DNA from: Salibacterium halotolerans
GTDB taxonomy: Bacteria > Bacillota > Bacilli > Bacillales > Marinococcaceae
NCBI RefSeq assembly: GCF_900115625.1
Contig: NZ_FOXD01000023.1
Location: forward strand, 1 to 48,848
Direction of reading: 5' to 3'
DNA length: 48,848 nt
This document shows positions 1 through 7,592 of the stretch, piece by piece (positions within the stretch are counted from its first letter, which is position 1; each line of letters opens with the position of its first letter). Under the pieces are notes generated by a model. That model did no database searches, was not told where the DNA came from, and saw only the letters and a list, made by a program, of their open reading frames with translations. Position numbers and translations under genes: made by a program.

Positions 1-99
1 CAGCTGTATAAGCTGGCTTTAAAAATACGTAAAAAACCATGGTCACCATCTGAAGATGGCGTCCATGGCTTTTTAGTTAAGGGCTTTTGATACAGCCCC
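1..99 (-). repeat. IS-like end, left copy of a 99-bp inverted repeat
   Basis: These 99 bases are the exact reverse complement of 48750-48848. The inner boundary reads GGGGCTGTATCAAAA on the minus strand, which resembles the terminal inverted repeats of some Firmicutes insertion sequences (IS1182-like; recalled, not searched). Inside lies a near-perfect hairpin around CCATGG with A/T flanks, about positions 31-75, which looks like a terminator facing out of the element. The boundary is 21 bp from the ferredoxin stop codon. The likely explanation is that the contig stops inside a multicopy IS that extends to the left. Confidence 0.7.
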
Positions 100-120
100 T
101 TCTACTGGTTCTATCCTGTT

Positions 121-360
121 TTATGTCGTGCCGAAGAACTGTTTGGCCTTTTCGAGGAAAGGTTCTGTTTCAGGTGTGAGTTCTGTATCTTCCACGATTG
201 CTTCCACCGGACATACGACAATGCATGCTCCGCAGTCGATGCAGACGTCCGGATCGATATAGTACTGGTCTTCACCTTCTTCAATACAGTCCACCGGACA
301 TACGTCTACACAATCTCCGGACTTTTCGTCCTGGCATGGTTGAGTGATTACAAATGCCAT
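121..360 (-). CDS. fer: 7Fe (3Fe-4S/4Fe-4S) ferredoxin
   Basis: Small acidic electron carrier of 79 residues, the usual size of Bacillus Fer. Eight cysteines are visible: C9, C17, C21 and C25 in a C-x7-C-x3-C-x3-C pattern typical of seven-iron ferredoxins, then C40, C43, C46 and C50 in the classical CxxCxxCxxxCP cluster motif. The conserved EGEDQYYIDPDVCIDCGAC stretch closely matches the B. subtilis protein as I recall it. I start at the ATG at 358-360 because AAGGAGGTGG lies just upstream; the in-frame codons further upstream overlap that site. Expected to act in the cytoplasm passing electrons to redox enzymes. It is transcribed alone from a SigA-type promoter at 448-476. Confidence 0.95.
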   Translation of the reverse strand: MAFVITQPCQDEKSGDCVDVCPVDCIEEGEDQYYIDPDVCIDCGACIVVCPVEAIVEDTELTPETEPFLEKAKQFFGTT

Positions 361-447
361 GCGTTCCACCTCCTTATAAATTAACCCGTGTGCCCGACTC
401 TGTAAGCCTTGCCGGCCGGCAGGGAAAAAAGTACGTCTATTCTTCCC

Positions 448-476
448 ATTATATATCCTGACTGTTTTTTGTTCAA
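448..476 (-). promoter_or_regulatory. SigA-type promoter of ferredoxin gene
   Basis: On the minus strand TTGAAC (471-476) and a perfect TATAAT (448-453) are separated by 17 bp, upstream of the ferredoxin ribosome binding site. The rest of the 361-787 gap holds only the ssb terminator (681-711) and no convincing gene. Confidence 0.75.
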
Positions 477-680
477 ACCAGCCATGCAGAAAATGAAGAA
501 AACGGCCGCAAAGGAATCGTTCTCAAGGCTCCGGGCGGTATCCATAGTATTTCATGCTGAAAGGAGCGGCTTTGTGCCGGACAAGTGTCCTTTCCCTTCC
601 ATTTTAACAAATAATCATTATAATTCCGACATGAAAGTATCATGAAAAACCGGTTGATTTTTATCCGGAAAAACAAGAAA

Positions 681-711
681 ACACCGCCGAACCGGGGGTG
701 TTCAGCGGTGT
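681..711 (-). terminator. Terminator of the ssb gene
   Basis: ACACCGC and GCGGTGT close a stem that continues with GAAC/GTTC after a bulge. On the minus strand the stem is followed by TTTTCTTGTTT. It lies about 75 bp beyond the ssb stop codon. Confidence 0.75.
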
Positions 712-787
712 GAAGGAGGGAGAATGGAGGAGTAATACAGAAGAATAGTATGAATCTGTTTTGAATAAAACAGAGATGGCTCCGGGG

Positions 788-1204
788 TTATGTTGTTTTT
801 GTGATGGCGGCGGCTTCCGACGGCTGCAGTGGTGTGAGCGGTTTCTCTTCTCTATTTGAAGAGGATGGACGGGTATCAGAGGAACCGTTCAATTTCAGAA
901 AACGAACCTGATCCGCGTTCACTTCCACCATCTGTACTCTTTTCTGGTCTTTGTTTTCATAGATTCTCGTATTGATTCTGCCGGTGACACCGACGAGAGC
1001 TCCCTTATGGCAGTAAAGCGACGTATTTTCCGCCTGCTTCCGCCAGACGGTGACAGGAATGAAGTCGGCATCGATGTCACCGTGCATGTTCCGGAATGAA
1101 CGCTGCACAGCCAGCGTGAAATTGCAGACCGCGGTTCCGTCTTTGGTATACGTCAATTCAGGGTCGCGGGTAAAACGGCCGACCAGAGTTACATTGTTAA
1201 ACAT
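788..1204 (-). CDS. ssbB: Single-stranded DNA-binding protein, SsbB/YwpH-like
   Basis: OB-fold protein that coats single-stranded DNA. The first ~105 of 138 residues contain the SSB signatures VGRFTRDPEL, TVWRKQAENT and KGALVGVTGRI, close to B. subtilis SsbB, the paralogue used during transformation. The C-terminal ~30 residues are a low-complexity Ser/Thr/Pro tail and lack the acidic DDDIPF tip of replicative SsbA, which argues for the accessory form. AAGGAGGG precedes the ATG at 1202-1204. It is monocistronic with its own terminator. ComFA, ComFC and ComK are also in this window, so a competence role fits, but no clear ComK box (AAAA-N5-TTTT pairs) was seen upstream. Confidence 0.85.
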   Translation of the reverse strand: MFNNVTLVGRFTRDPELTYTKDGTAVCNFTLAVQRSFRNMHGDIDADFIPVTVWRKQAENTSLYCHKGALVGVTGRINTRIYENKDQKRVQMVEVNADQVRFLKLNGSSDTRPSSSNREEKPLTPLQPSEAAAITKTT

Positions 1205-1672
1205 GAATTCCCTCCTTTCAAGTGGATGTCATCCATGGCGAGGGGAGTGAAACACCTTTTTTCAGCATCGTACTTATGAAAAGAGAGGACGGGGTAGACG
1301 CTTCTTTTCAAGGAACACATATCAGCTGCTGATACGAAAGGATTTTCCCTTCTTTTGTCATGGTTCGAGTAATGGATACAGATAGTAAATGGAAAAATCA
1401 GGGGAGGGAAGCGTGAAACACGGGGGGCTTCCTGAAATGGGTGATAAATGAACTAAATCAACGGTCCTCCTTTCAACGTAGATTACTATCAATATACCAG
1501 ATTTTTCGAAAAAAACCAGAACAATGTTTCGACATAATCCGCCTTTGCTGTGCTGGTTCTCCTATTTTACCGCCTGGATGGTAGCCATAAAGGAGGAAAG
1601 CACGGTATAATAGGGCAGAATCAAAAGTCGGGAGGTGGATGAGAGAGTCTGAAACATCAGATTCCGATAACA
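1205..1672. other. Intergenic region between ssb and SLH gene, with candidate promoter
   Basis: This 468-bp divergent region holds no convincing gene. A perfect TATAAT lies at 1606-1611 on the plus strand, without a clear -35 at 17 bp, and probably drives the SLH gene. GGAGG at 1631-1635 is followed three bases later by an ATG (1639) in the wrong frame for the SLH protein. No riboswitch or RNA gene was recognised. Confidence 0.4.
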
Positions 1673-2650
1673 ATGGGAAACGACAAACAAACGTACAAAC
1701 CGGCACTGTTGCGTATGTTCATGGCTGCGCTTGCGACAGGGGCGGCTGCTTTTCTTTACATAACAACACCCACCGGCGCAGCTGAATTCACGGATGTGGA
1801 CAACGGTTACTGGGCCGCTGAAGAGATTCAATGGGCCGAACAGGAGGGGCTGATTCATGGCTATGAAGATGGCTCGTTTCATCCGGGAGATAATATGACA
1901 GAAGCGCAGTTTTCTGTCATGCTGACAAGGTATTTCGATATGGAAACCAGCGCTCCGTCTGACTTGCAGCATTGGGCGCAGCCCTCCTATATGACCTTAT
2001 CCAGGCATTACATGCGGCTGCCCGGTCTGCGTGATAACGCTGTGAAGAACCGGGCTGTGACAAGGGGAACGGTTGCTAAGGTTATCGCTCAATCCCAGGC
2101 GCAGGAACCCGGGCTTCAGGAAGCAGTGGCCTGGATGTTTGAAGAAGGTCTGACGACAGGACGTCAGGACGGTGAAACCGAGACAGAGCGGTTTGACGCA
2201 AACGGCAAACTGACAAGGGCACAGGCGGCAGTATTTTTTAAGCGCATCGATAATCACGGCTATTCTGTGTGGAGAGCCGGGAAGATGCTTGATCTGACAT
2301 CGGAAGGATCCAACCAATACACAGAGATGGTCCGGCCGCTTTACAGGGAAGCTAATGTCACCCTGTATGCCCGGAATGATAACAGCTTCGGTACGGCCAA
2401 CCAGGAATTCTATCATCTGTTTCAGGCCTACCAGGGTGAAATGAGGGAATTTGCTGTGGCGAGAACGAGCAGAGCCAATTTTGAACTGGCGGCGCAGGCA
2501 GCAGAAAGACTCGGCGCACCGGCCGATGCCGGGCGTATGCTGGAAGGTATTATAGAAGCAGACGAAAGTGGCAGCACACAGACGGTAGGGCAGGTGGAGA
2601 TTACCCCGCGTCCGAGTGATGTCTTTCTGGTTTGGGATGAACAGCAGTAA
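1673..2650 (+). CDS. SLH-domain surface protein of unknown function
   Basis: 325-residue exported protein. Residues ~10-37 form a signal peptide (basic start, hydrophobic MAALATGAAAFLYI, then PTGAA). Residues ~38-95 are a clear SLH repeat (FTDVDNGYWAAEEIQWA, HGYEDGSFHPGDNMTEAQF), followed by two weaker SLH-like units to ~195. SLH domains bind pyruvylated secondary wall polymer. The C-terminal ~120 residues (YREANVTLYARNDNSF onward) are not recognised. The start is uncertain: the ATG at 1673 has no ribosome binding site, a stop lies at 1640 in this frame, and the good GGAGG at 1631 leads into another frame. galU follows 30 bp downstream and may be cotranscribed. Confidence 0.75.
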   Translation: MGNDKQTYKPALLRMFMAALATGAAAFLYITTPTGAAEFTDVDNGYWAAEEIQWAEQEGLIHGYEDGSFHPGDNMTEAQFSVMLTRYFDMETSAPSDLQHWAQPSYMTLSRHYMRLPGLRDNAVKNRAVTRGTVAKVIAQSQAQEPGLQEAVAWMFEEGLTTGRQDGETETERFDANGKLTRAQAAVFFKRIDNHGYSVWRAGKMLDLTSEGSNQYTEMVRPLYREANVTLYARNDNSFGTANQEFYHLFQAYQGEMREFAVARTSRANFELAAQAAERLGAPADAGRMLEGIIEADESGSTQTVGQVEITPRPSDVFLVWDEQQ

Positions 2651-2680
2651 AAACAGCTTACGGAACGGAGAGTGACGCGT

Positions 2681-3559
2681 GTGAAAGTAAGAAAAGCAAT
2701 AATCCCGGCAGCAGGTCTTGGCACCCGTTTTCTGCCGGCAACTAAAGCACAGCCGAAAGAAATGCTTCCGATTGTGGACAAACCGACCATACAATATATC
2801 GTGGAAGAAGCGATGGAATCCGGCATTGAAGACATCATTATCGTCAGCGGCCGCGGCAAACGGGCGATAGAAGACCATTTTGACAAATCGTACGAGCTGG
2901 AGGAAACGCTTGCTCAGAAGAAAAAATGGTCACAGCTGGAAGAAGTCCAGGACATATCCAACATGGCCAATATCCACTACATCCGCCAGAAAGAGCCGAA
3001 AGGACTTGGCCACGCTATTGCGTGCGCGAGCCGGTTTGTCGGAGATGAGCCGTTTGCGGTACTGCTCGGGGATGATATCGTCAAATCGGAAACGCCATGT
3101 CTGCAGCAGTTGATCCAAACGTACGAAACCCATGAATCTTCTGTTGTCGGAGTACAGCAGGTGCCGGATGAGGACGTATCCAAATACGGCATCGTATCCC
3201 CGAAAGGAGAAGAAGATGAACATGGCGTTCTCCAGCTGGCGGATCTGAAGGAAAAACCGGAGATTGAAGAAGCTCCGTCGAATTACGCGATTATGGGCCG
3301 GTATGTGCTGCGCCCCGAAATCTTTGATATTCTGCACAACCTTGAACCGGGATCCGGTAATGAAATACAGCTGACGGATGCCATCAAGACACTGAATCAG
3401 ACCCAGGATGTTCTGGCTTATCAATTCGGCGGTATCCGGTATGATGTCGGAGATAAATTCGGATTTGTCAAAGCAACCGTCGATTTCGCCCTCGGACGGG
3501 ACGACCTGAACGAACCGGTTCGTTCCTACCTGGAGGATATCCTGCGTAAAACCGACTAA
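2681..3559 (+). CDS. galU: UTP--glucose-1-phosphate uridylyltransferase
   Basis: Makes UDP-glucose from UTP and glucose-1-phosphate in the cytoplasm. 292 residues, the usual length. Near the N-terminus [19 protein letters not shown] is the nucleotidyltransferase signature with the GLGTRFLP loop, followed by [22 protein letters not shown] and [13 protein letters not shown] near the C-terminus are typical of GalU/GtaB. I start at GTG 2681, preceded by GGAGAG eight bases upstream; an in-frame GTG at 2672 overlaps that site. It lies just after an SLH gene, and its product is the substrate of the UDP-glucose dehydrogenase at 26068, tying it to wall polymer synthesis. Confidence 0.95.
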   Translation: MKVRKAIIPAAGLGTRFLPATKAQPKEMLPIVDKPTIQYIVEEAMESGIEDIIIVSGRGKRAIEDHFDKSYELEETLAQKKKWSQLEEVQDISNMANIHYIRQKEPKGLGHAIACASRFVGDEPFAVLLGDDIVKSETPCLQQLIQTYETHESSVVGVQQVPDEDVSKYGIVSPKGEEDEHGVLQLADLKEKPEIEEAPSNYAIMGRYVLRPEIFDILHNLEPGSGNEIQLTDAIKTLNQTQDVLAYQFGGIRYDVGDKFGFVKATVDFALGRDDLNEPVRSYLEDILRKTD

Positions 3560-3611
3560 CCATTGATCCGCTGTTCGCCCGAAGCAGAAAATTGGAAGAA
3601 CCAGTATCGTT

Positions 3612-3654
3612 GAAAAGACGGAGTATAAAGATTAGATCCTGCTTCGTCTTTTCG
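3612..3654 (+). terminator. Probable terminator after galU
   Basis: GAAAAGACG and CGTCTTTTC form a 9-bp stem with a long loop about 55 bp after galU. Only a short T run lies in the 3' arm, so the call is tentative. Confidence 0.4.
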
Positions 3655-3696
3655 CGTTACAGGTTCGACCTTTTTTCCTAACTTTCGGGGGTTGGA

Positions 3697-3725
3697 TTGA
3701 CACGCTCCATCAATTGGAATAATCT
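3697..3725 (+). promoter_or_regulatory. Candidate SigA promoter of the SLH glycosidase gene
   Basis: A perfect TTGACA (3697-3702) is followed after 17 bp by TAATCT, a weak -10 keeping the first, second and last consensus bases. TAGAAT at about 3753 is an alternative -10. It lies upstream of the ribosome binding site at 3766-3773. Confidence 0.45.
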
Positions 3726-3783
3726 ACAATCAGCGTGATTTTCATAGCTTCATAGAATAAAATACAGGAGAGGATTGTACATA

Positions 3784-6003
3784 ATGAGCATAAAGAAATA
3801 TGTGACCCGCGGAATTGTGTCCATGGTTTCAGGGATGCTGTTTTTTTCTGCGGCCCAGGGAGCAGGGGCTTCTTCCTTCCAGGTCGGCCCGGGAGTATCA
3901 TATGAAAGCGATGACGCGACCGGTGCCGACATTCTTCAGGTAGATTTGACGCAGGAATACAGCAAGCTGGATATTAATGTGCCGGAGCCGCTTGATCAGC
4001 TGCGCACCACGTCCCAACAGGCAAAGAATTCGACAAGGGCAGGTCACAGAGTTATAGGCGCGGTGAATGCTTCTTTCTTTGACATGGGATCGGGTTCCAC
4101 GCAGCTGCCTTTCAGTATCATAACGCAAAATAATGAAATCATCAGTTACGGGCGTGTCTCTGATTCGAGAGTACACTACCGCAGCGAACCGATTGTTTTT
4201 GGGGAGAAAAGCAATGGGAAAGCGGCCATCGGCCAGTATGATGCCAATGTATCAGCCCAAGTGAACGGGTCGTCCGTGACGGTGGACAACATCAACACGC
4301 AGCGTCTGGACAATGAAGCCATTCTTTTCACTTCCTCCTATATCAACAATCGTACCGGTACAAATCAGTACGGCATGGAAATTGTGGTAGAAACGGCTTC
4401 CGGTAATCCTGGAAGTTTTTCGTTCGGGGATGAAATCAGCGGATCGGTGACAGATATTCGTGCTTACAATGAAGCAGGGAATGCTCTGATTCCGGAGAAT
4501 GGATTTGTCCTTTCCGCCCGGGGAGACCGGTACGACCAGCTTAAAAATGTAAGTGTAGGGGACGAGATTACGGTAAGTGCCTCTATCAATGATAAATGGA
4601 AAGATGCGTCCTTTATTGTCGGAAGCGGGCCGCAGCTCGTACGTAACGGTGAACTTGCCATTACAATGAATTCGGACAGCTGGCGGTATACATCCAAAAC
4701 GGAGCGTACAGCCGTAGGTGTGGATGAAAGCGGCGATCATGTGTACATGGTAACAATGGACAGAGCCAGCATCCGTGACTTAGCAGTGTACATGCGTGAT
4801 ATAGGAGCGGAGCGGGCGCTGAATTTTGACGGCGGCGGTTCGTCGACCATGGTGGCCCGGCAGCACGGTGACGGGTATGCAAGTGTTATGAATAGTCTGT
4901 CAGGTGGGGAACGCCGAGTCTCCTCCACACTTCAGGCTGTCAGCACAGCACCAAGGTCACCGCTTGCCAGACTGATTTTATCACGGGAAGACGGCGTTCT
5001 GCTTACCGGATATCAGATGAATGTATCCACGGTGTACGGCATGGACCAGTATTTCAACCCTGTTGATACCAGCTCAGCTGATATTAACTGGAACTTCAGC
5101 AGCAGCGCCGGCAGCATGGATGGATCGACGTTTACAGCACAGCAGGCGGGTGAAGGCCGGATTCAGGCCAGTGTCGACGGCAATCAGGTTGGATCCACCG
5201 GTGTGACCGTCACAGACAGTTTTGATACGTGGAACCTTTCCCACTCAGAGCTGAATGTGGATACCGGTGAATCTGTCAATCTTTCTGCAGACCCGGCTCT
5301 CACGGACGGCCGCAAGCTTTTATTCGATAAAAGCCGGATTAACTGGAGTGTGCAGGGAGATGTCGGAACGATTGACAGCAGCGGTCATTTCACTGCTTCG
5401 GGGGAAAACGCGTCCGGATCCATTACGGTGGAACTGGCCGGCAATTCATTTGAGATACCGGTTCAGGTGAATGCGCCGTCCTCCTTTGAGGATGTACCCC
5501 GCGATTACTGGGCAGCGGGCAGCATTGAATATCTGGCCGGACAGGGTATCATTAACGGATACAATGACGGCACGTTCCGGCCCGGCGGTGAGCTGAAACG
5601 CTCCCAGGCTGCGAGCATGATGGTACGCGCCTTTGACCTGTCCCGTGGAGATCGTCCGTCACCGGAATTCTCCGATATAACGAGTGATTTTCACGCCTAT
5701 GAGGATATTGCCGCCGTGGCCGATGAAGAATTAATGCGCGGCAGCGGGGATACATTCCGTCCGAACGGAGAGCTGACCCGTGCGCAGATGGCTGTTATTC
5801 TCGTCCGCGCGTTTGATCTAAAAAACCAGGGTAACGGCACTTCCTTCCAGGACGTACCTGACGATTACTGGGCACGTGGTGCCATCGAAACTCTCGCGTC
5901 CCATGGTGTAGCCCGAGGAAGTAACGGAAATTACCGCCCCGGCGAAGCCGTGACAAGAGCTCAATTCACCGTCTTCATGGAACGCGCGCTGGAAGATTTA
6001 TAG
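3784..6003 (+). CDS. SLH-anchored phosphodiester glycosidase (NAGPA domain)
   Basis: 739-residue secreted protein. After a signal peptide (cut near residue 30), residues ~60-395 form a phosphodiester glycosidase/NAGPA domain: VGSGPQLVRNG, RTAVGVDESGDHVYMVTMD and the hallmark NFDGGGSSTMV. This family removes sugar phosphodiesters and related proteins act on wall or capsule polymers. Residues ~400-560 look like beta-rich Ig-type segments. Three C-terminal SLH repeats (~568-739) show SFEDVPRDYWA, GYNDGTFRPGGELKRSQ and FQDVPDDYWARGAIE. The ATG at 3784 is preceded by AGGAGAGG at ten bases; the upstream TTG sits on that site. It may trim the pyruvylated or teichoic polymers made by genes further along; the substrate is unknown. 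Confidence 0.88.
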   Translation: MSIKKYVTRGIVSMVSGMLFFSAAQGAGASSFQVGPGVSYESDDATGADILQVDLTQEYSKLDINVPEPLDQLRTTSQQAKNSTRAGHRVIGAVNASFFDMGSGSTQLPFSIITQNNEIISYGRVSDSRVHYRSEPIVFGEKSNGKAAIGQYDANVSAQVNGSSVTVDNINTQRLDNEAILFTSSYINNRTGTNQYGMEIVVETASGNPGSFSFGDEISGSVTDIRAYNEAGNALIPENGFVLSARGDRYDQLKNVSVGDEITVSASINDKWKDASFIVGSGPQLVRNGELAITMNSDSWRYTSKTERTAVGVDESGDHVYMVTMDRASIRDLAVYMRDIGAERALNFDGGGSSTMVARQHGDGYASVMNSLSGGERRVSSTLQAVSTAPRSPLARLILSREDGVLLTGYQMNVSTVYGMDQYFNPVDTSSADINWNFSSSAGSMDGSTFTAQQAGEGRIQASVDGNQVGSTGVTVTDSFDTWNLSHSELNVDTGESVNLSADPALTDGRKLLFDKSRINWSVQGDVGTIDSSGHFTASGENASGSITVELAGNSFEIPVQVNAPSSFEDVPRDYWAAGSIEYLAGQGIINGYNDGTFRPGGELKRSQAASMMVRAFDLSRGDRPSPEFSDITSDFHAYEDIAAVADEELMRGSGDTFRPNGELTRAQMAVILVRAFDLKNQGNGTSFQDVPDDYWARGAIETLASHGVARGSNGNYRPGEAVTRAQFTVFMERALEDL

Positions 6004-6012
6004 AAGATGCAA

Positions 6013-6048
6013 AAAAAGGAGCTGTATCAAAAGGTACAGCTCCTTTTT
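6013..6048 (+). terminator. Terminator of the SLH glycosidase gene
   Basis: A perfect 14-bp stem (AAAAAGGAGCTGTA / TACAGCTCCTTTTT) ends in a T run 10 bp after the stop codon. Its left arm is also the left terminus of the MITE-like element, so an element end may now serve as the gene's terminator. Confidence 0.8.
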
Positions 6049-6106
6049 CAGTAATATAGAAAATTCACCCCAGGCAGAAGCGGAAGGCGGCGACGCTTTG
6101 TTGATC

Positions 6107-6256
6107 GCCGGCTAAAAACGGTCACGTCCTGTGACCGACGCCGGCACTAGAACATCCTGTTCGTCGAAGCAGCAGCTGAAGATCCCATCAAACGGAGGCG
6201 CTCGCGTCGGGAGTCAGATCGGTGTTGGCACAGGATGTGCCGAACTTAACCGATCT
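6107..6256. other. Cluster of three palindromic hairpins
   Basis: CGGTCAC/GTGACCG (6119-6137) is nested inside GCCGGC/GCCGGC (6107-6145). GAACA-TCC-TGTTC follows at 6151-6163. AGATCGGT/ACCGATCT (6216-6256) encloses GGCACA-GGA-TGTGCC (6227-6241). All three share an AC(A/G)TCCTGT or ACAGGATGT core. This could be a folded RNA or a DNA palindrome set of a repeat family; no known RNA family was recognised. Confidence 0.45.
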
Positions 6257-6290
6257 TCCTTCAGGGAACAAGCTTGAGGCGCTGCCCGCG

Positions 6291-6400
6291 GCAAAGAAGA
6301 CACGATGAGCAACAGCGAATCGATGTCGCCCTTGTACTCCGGAGTGCAAAGAAGACACGATGAGCAACAGCGAATCGATGTCGCCCTTGTACTCTGGAGT
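6291..6400. repeat. Two tandem copies of a 55-bp unit
   Basis: 6291-6345 and 6346-6400 differ at one base (ACTCCGGAGT versus ACTCTGGAGT). A third partial start (GCAAG) follows. They lie inside the MITE-like element. Confidence 0.85.
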
Positions 6401-6501
6401 GCAAGCGTCCGCCTGCAGCGGATGCCTTCTTAACGTTTTTTGATACAGCCCCTTTTTTCTTTGTTGATGGATAAACCGGCTCGTGTGACAGGTAAATGGA
6501 G

Positions 6502-6620
6502 AGAATCGATAGGTGAATCCGGAGAATCGACAGCGAAAATGCAGCCACCCCCGCAGAATCGACAGCGAAAATGTAGAATCGATAAATAAATGCAGAGAAT
6601 CGATAGAAAAACACACCATA
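6502..6620 (+). repeat. ATCGAT short-repeat array, locus A
   Basis: Units beginning AGAATCGA(T/C)AG start at 6502, 6523, 6555, 6575 and 6596, i.e. steps of 21, 32, 20 and 21 bp. Consensus is about AGAATCGATAGNGAAATNC. It lies between the convergent SLH glycosidase and slaP genes. ORFs reading FSIDS repeats across it are by-products of the 21-bp period. Confidence 0.8.
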
Positions 6621-6630
6621 CCACTATAAA

Positions 6631-6663
6631 AAAACCGGAGGGCAGGCCGCGTCCTCCGGTTTT
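6631..6663 (-). terminator. Terminator of the secA2-slaP operon
   Basis: AAAACCGGAGG and CCTCCGGTTTT form an 11-bp stem just after the slaP stop codon, followed on the minus strand by a T run. Confidence 0.8.
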
Positions 6664-6668
6664 ATCGT

Positions 6669-7592
6669 TTAATGGGCTGCATTTTTCTGAATAGGATAAG
6701 CTTTCCAGCTGCTCAGGTCGATGTCGCCGTCCTGTACCATGCTGCTCGGGAAAATAAATGTCCATGGTTTGCTTGTGTTGGCTTTGACGCCGAAATCATT
6801 CATCGTGAAGCCGCCTTTGGCCACGGTGGTACCGCCGGCGTCTTCAACCTGGAGCGGAATCTGTTCCAGCGTTACGTTTTTCTCACTGCCGTTACGGATG
6901 AGCAGCGTCACATGAAGATCGCCGTTGTCTTTTTGCACAGCTTTCAGCCCCATGAAATTGACTTCCCCCGGTTTCGGCGGATCGAGCCGTTCCACCATCT
7001 CCTGCAGTTCATGCTTGTCTTTTTCCGCAAGAGACTGTTCCCAGCTGTTCTGCAGGTCAAGGCTGTGTTTGCGCGAGGACGGCTTCAGCTGAAACGCAAG
7101 CTTCCAACCTTCCGATGGAATGTCAGTTGTGAACAGCTCCTGGTCGGTGAATGTGATGTTCCACGGCCGGCTGCTGCACGGCGGAATGTCGCCCGCTTCT
7201 TCCAGGTCTATGGTTTTGCGGCCGAGCACCTGCTCCGAACTATCCAGCAGCACAAGAGTCGTTTCGTGCAGCTTAATCGTCTTATTCAGACTGCTTCGTA
7301 TAAATGCTGACACCTGAACCGAAGCCTGCTCTTCACTCTGCTGCAGGCTGATCCCGGAAAGCGAGATCTGATTCGGCACAAGAGACGGGCATTCCATGTT
7401 GAGAAACTGGAACGAATACTGATCTTCTTTGGATACATTCCAGTCGGGATGAAAGGACAACTCCGTATCAATCTTTTTGTCCTGGTTCTCTGTATCACTT
7501 GACTCGTTCAATAGTTCTTCGGAGGAAACAGTAGATTCATGTCCCTCCATTTTCGGTTTTCCGTCTCGTTTTTTGCGAAAAAAAGGAAACAT
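6669..7592 (-). CDS. slaP: Accessory Sec system S-layer assembly protein SlaP
   Basis: 307-residue protein without a signal peptide, starting MFPFFRKKRDG. It contains two related segments, ~45-160 and ~175-300, each a beta-rich unit ending in PWNITF or PWTFIF. This matches the duplicated SLAP domain of the Bacillus accessory Sec S-layer assembly protein as I remember that family. In B. anthracis SlaP works with SecA2 to export S-layer proteins. The ATG overlaps the secA2 stop codon by one base (TAATG), so the two are translationally coupled. The first ~45 residues are charged and probably disordered. Family assignment rests on the duplication plus the secA2 partnership. Confidence 0.85.
   Translation of the reverse strand: MFPFFRKKRDGKPKMEGHESTVSSEELLNESSDTENQDKKIDTELSFHPDWNVSKEDQYSFQFLNMECPSLVPNQISLSGISLQQSEEQASVQVSAFIRSSLNKTIKLHETTLVLLDSSEQVLGRKTIDLEEAGDIPPCSSRPWNITFTDQELFTTDIPSEGWKLAFQLKPSSRKHSLDLQNSWEQSLAEKDKHELQEMVERLDPPKPGEVNFMGLKAVQKDNGDLHVTLLIRNGSEKNVTLEQIPLQVEDAGGTTVAKGGFTMNDFGVKANTSKPWTFIFPSSMVQDGDIDLSSWKAYPIQKNAAH

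Larger units (their letters stand above)
6012..6458. mobile_element. MITE-like element with terminal inverted repeats
   Basis: The ends are 21-bp inverted repeats with one mismatch: AAAAAAGGAGCTGTATCAAAA at 6012-6032 against the reverse complement of 6438-6458 (AAAAAAGGGGCTGTATCAAAA). The core GGGGCTGTATCAAAA is identical to the termini at both window edges, so this is probably a short non-autonomous relative of that IS. It has no convincing ORF. Inside are hairpins (6107-6256), a 55-bp tandem repeat (6291-6400) and a GCGTCCGC/GCGGATGC hairpin (about 6405-6425). No clear target-site duplication was seen. Confidence 0.55.

Noticed and set aside
1205-1300. ComK box upstream of ssbB
   Set aside because: Only isolated A and T runs were seen; no pair of AAAA-N5-TTTT boxes at the required spacing.
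6188-6765. Protein-coding ORFs rich in SIDS/LSI repeats on the minus strand
   Set aside because: The 21-bp period of the ATCGAT repeats keeps frames open on both strands. No ribosome binding sites or homology were recognised.
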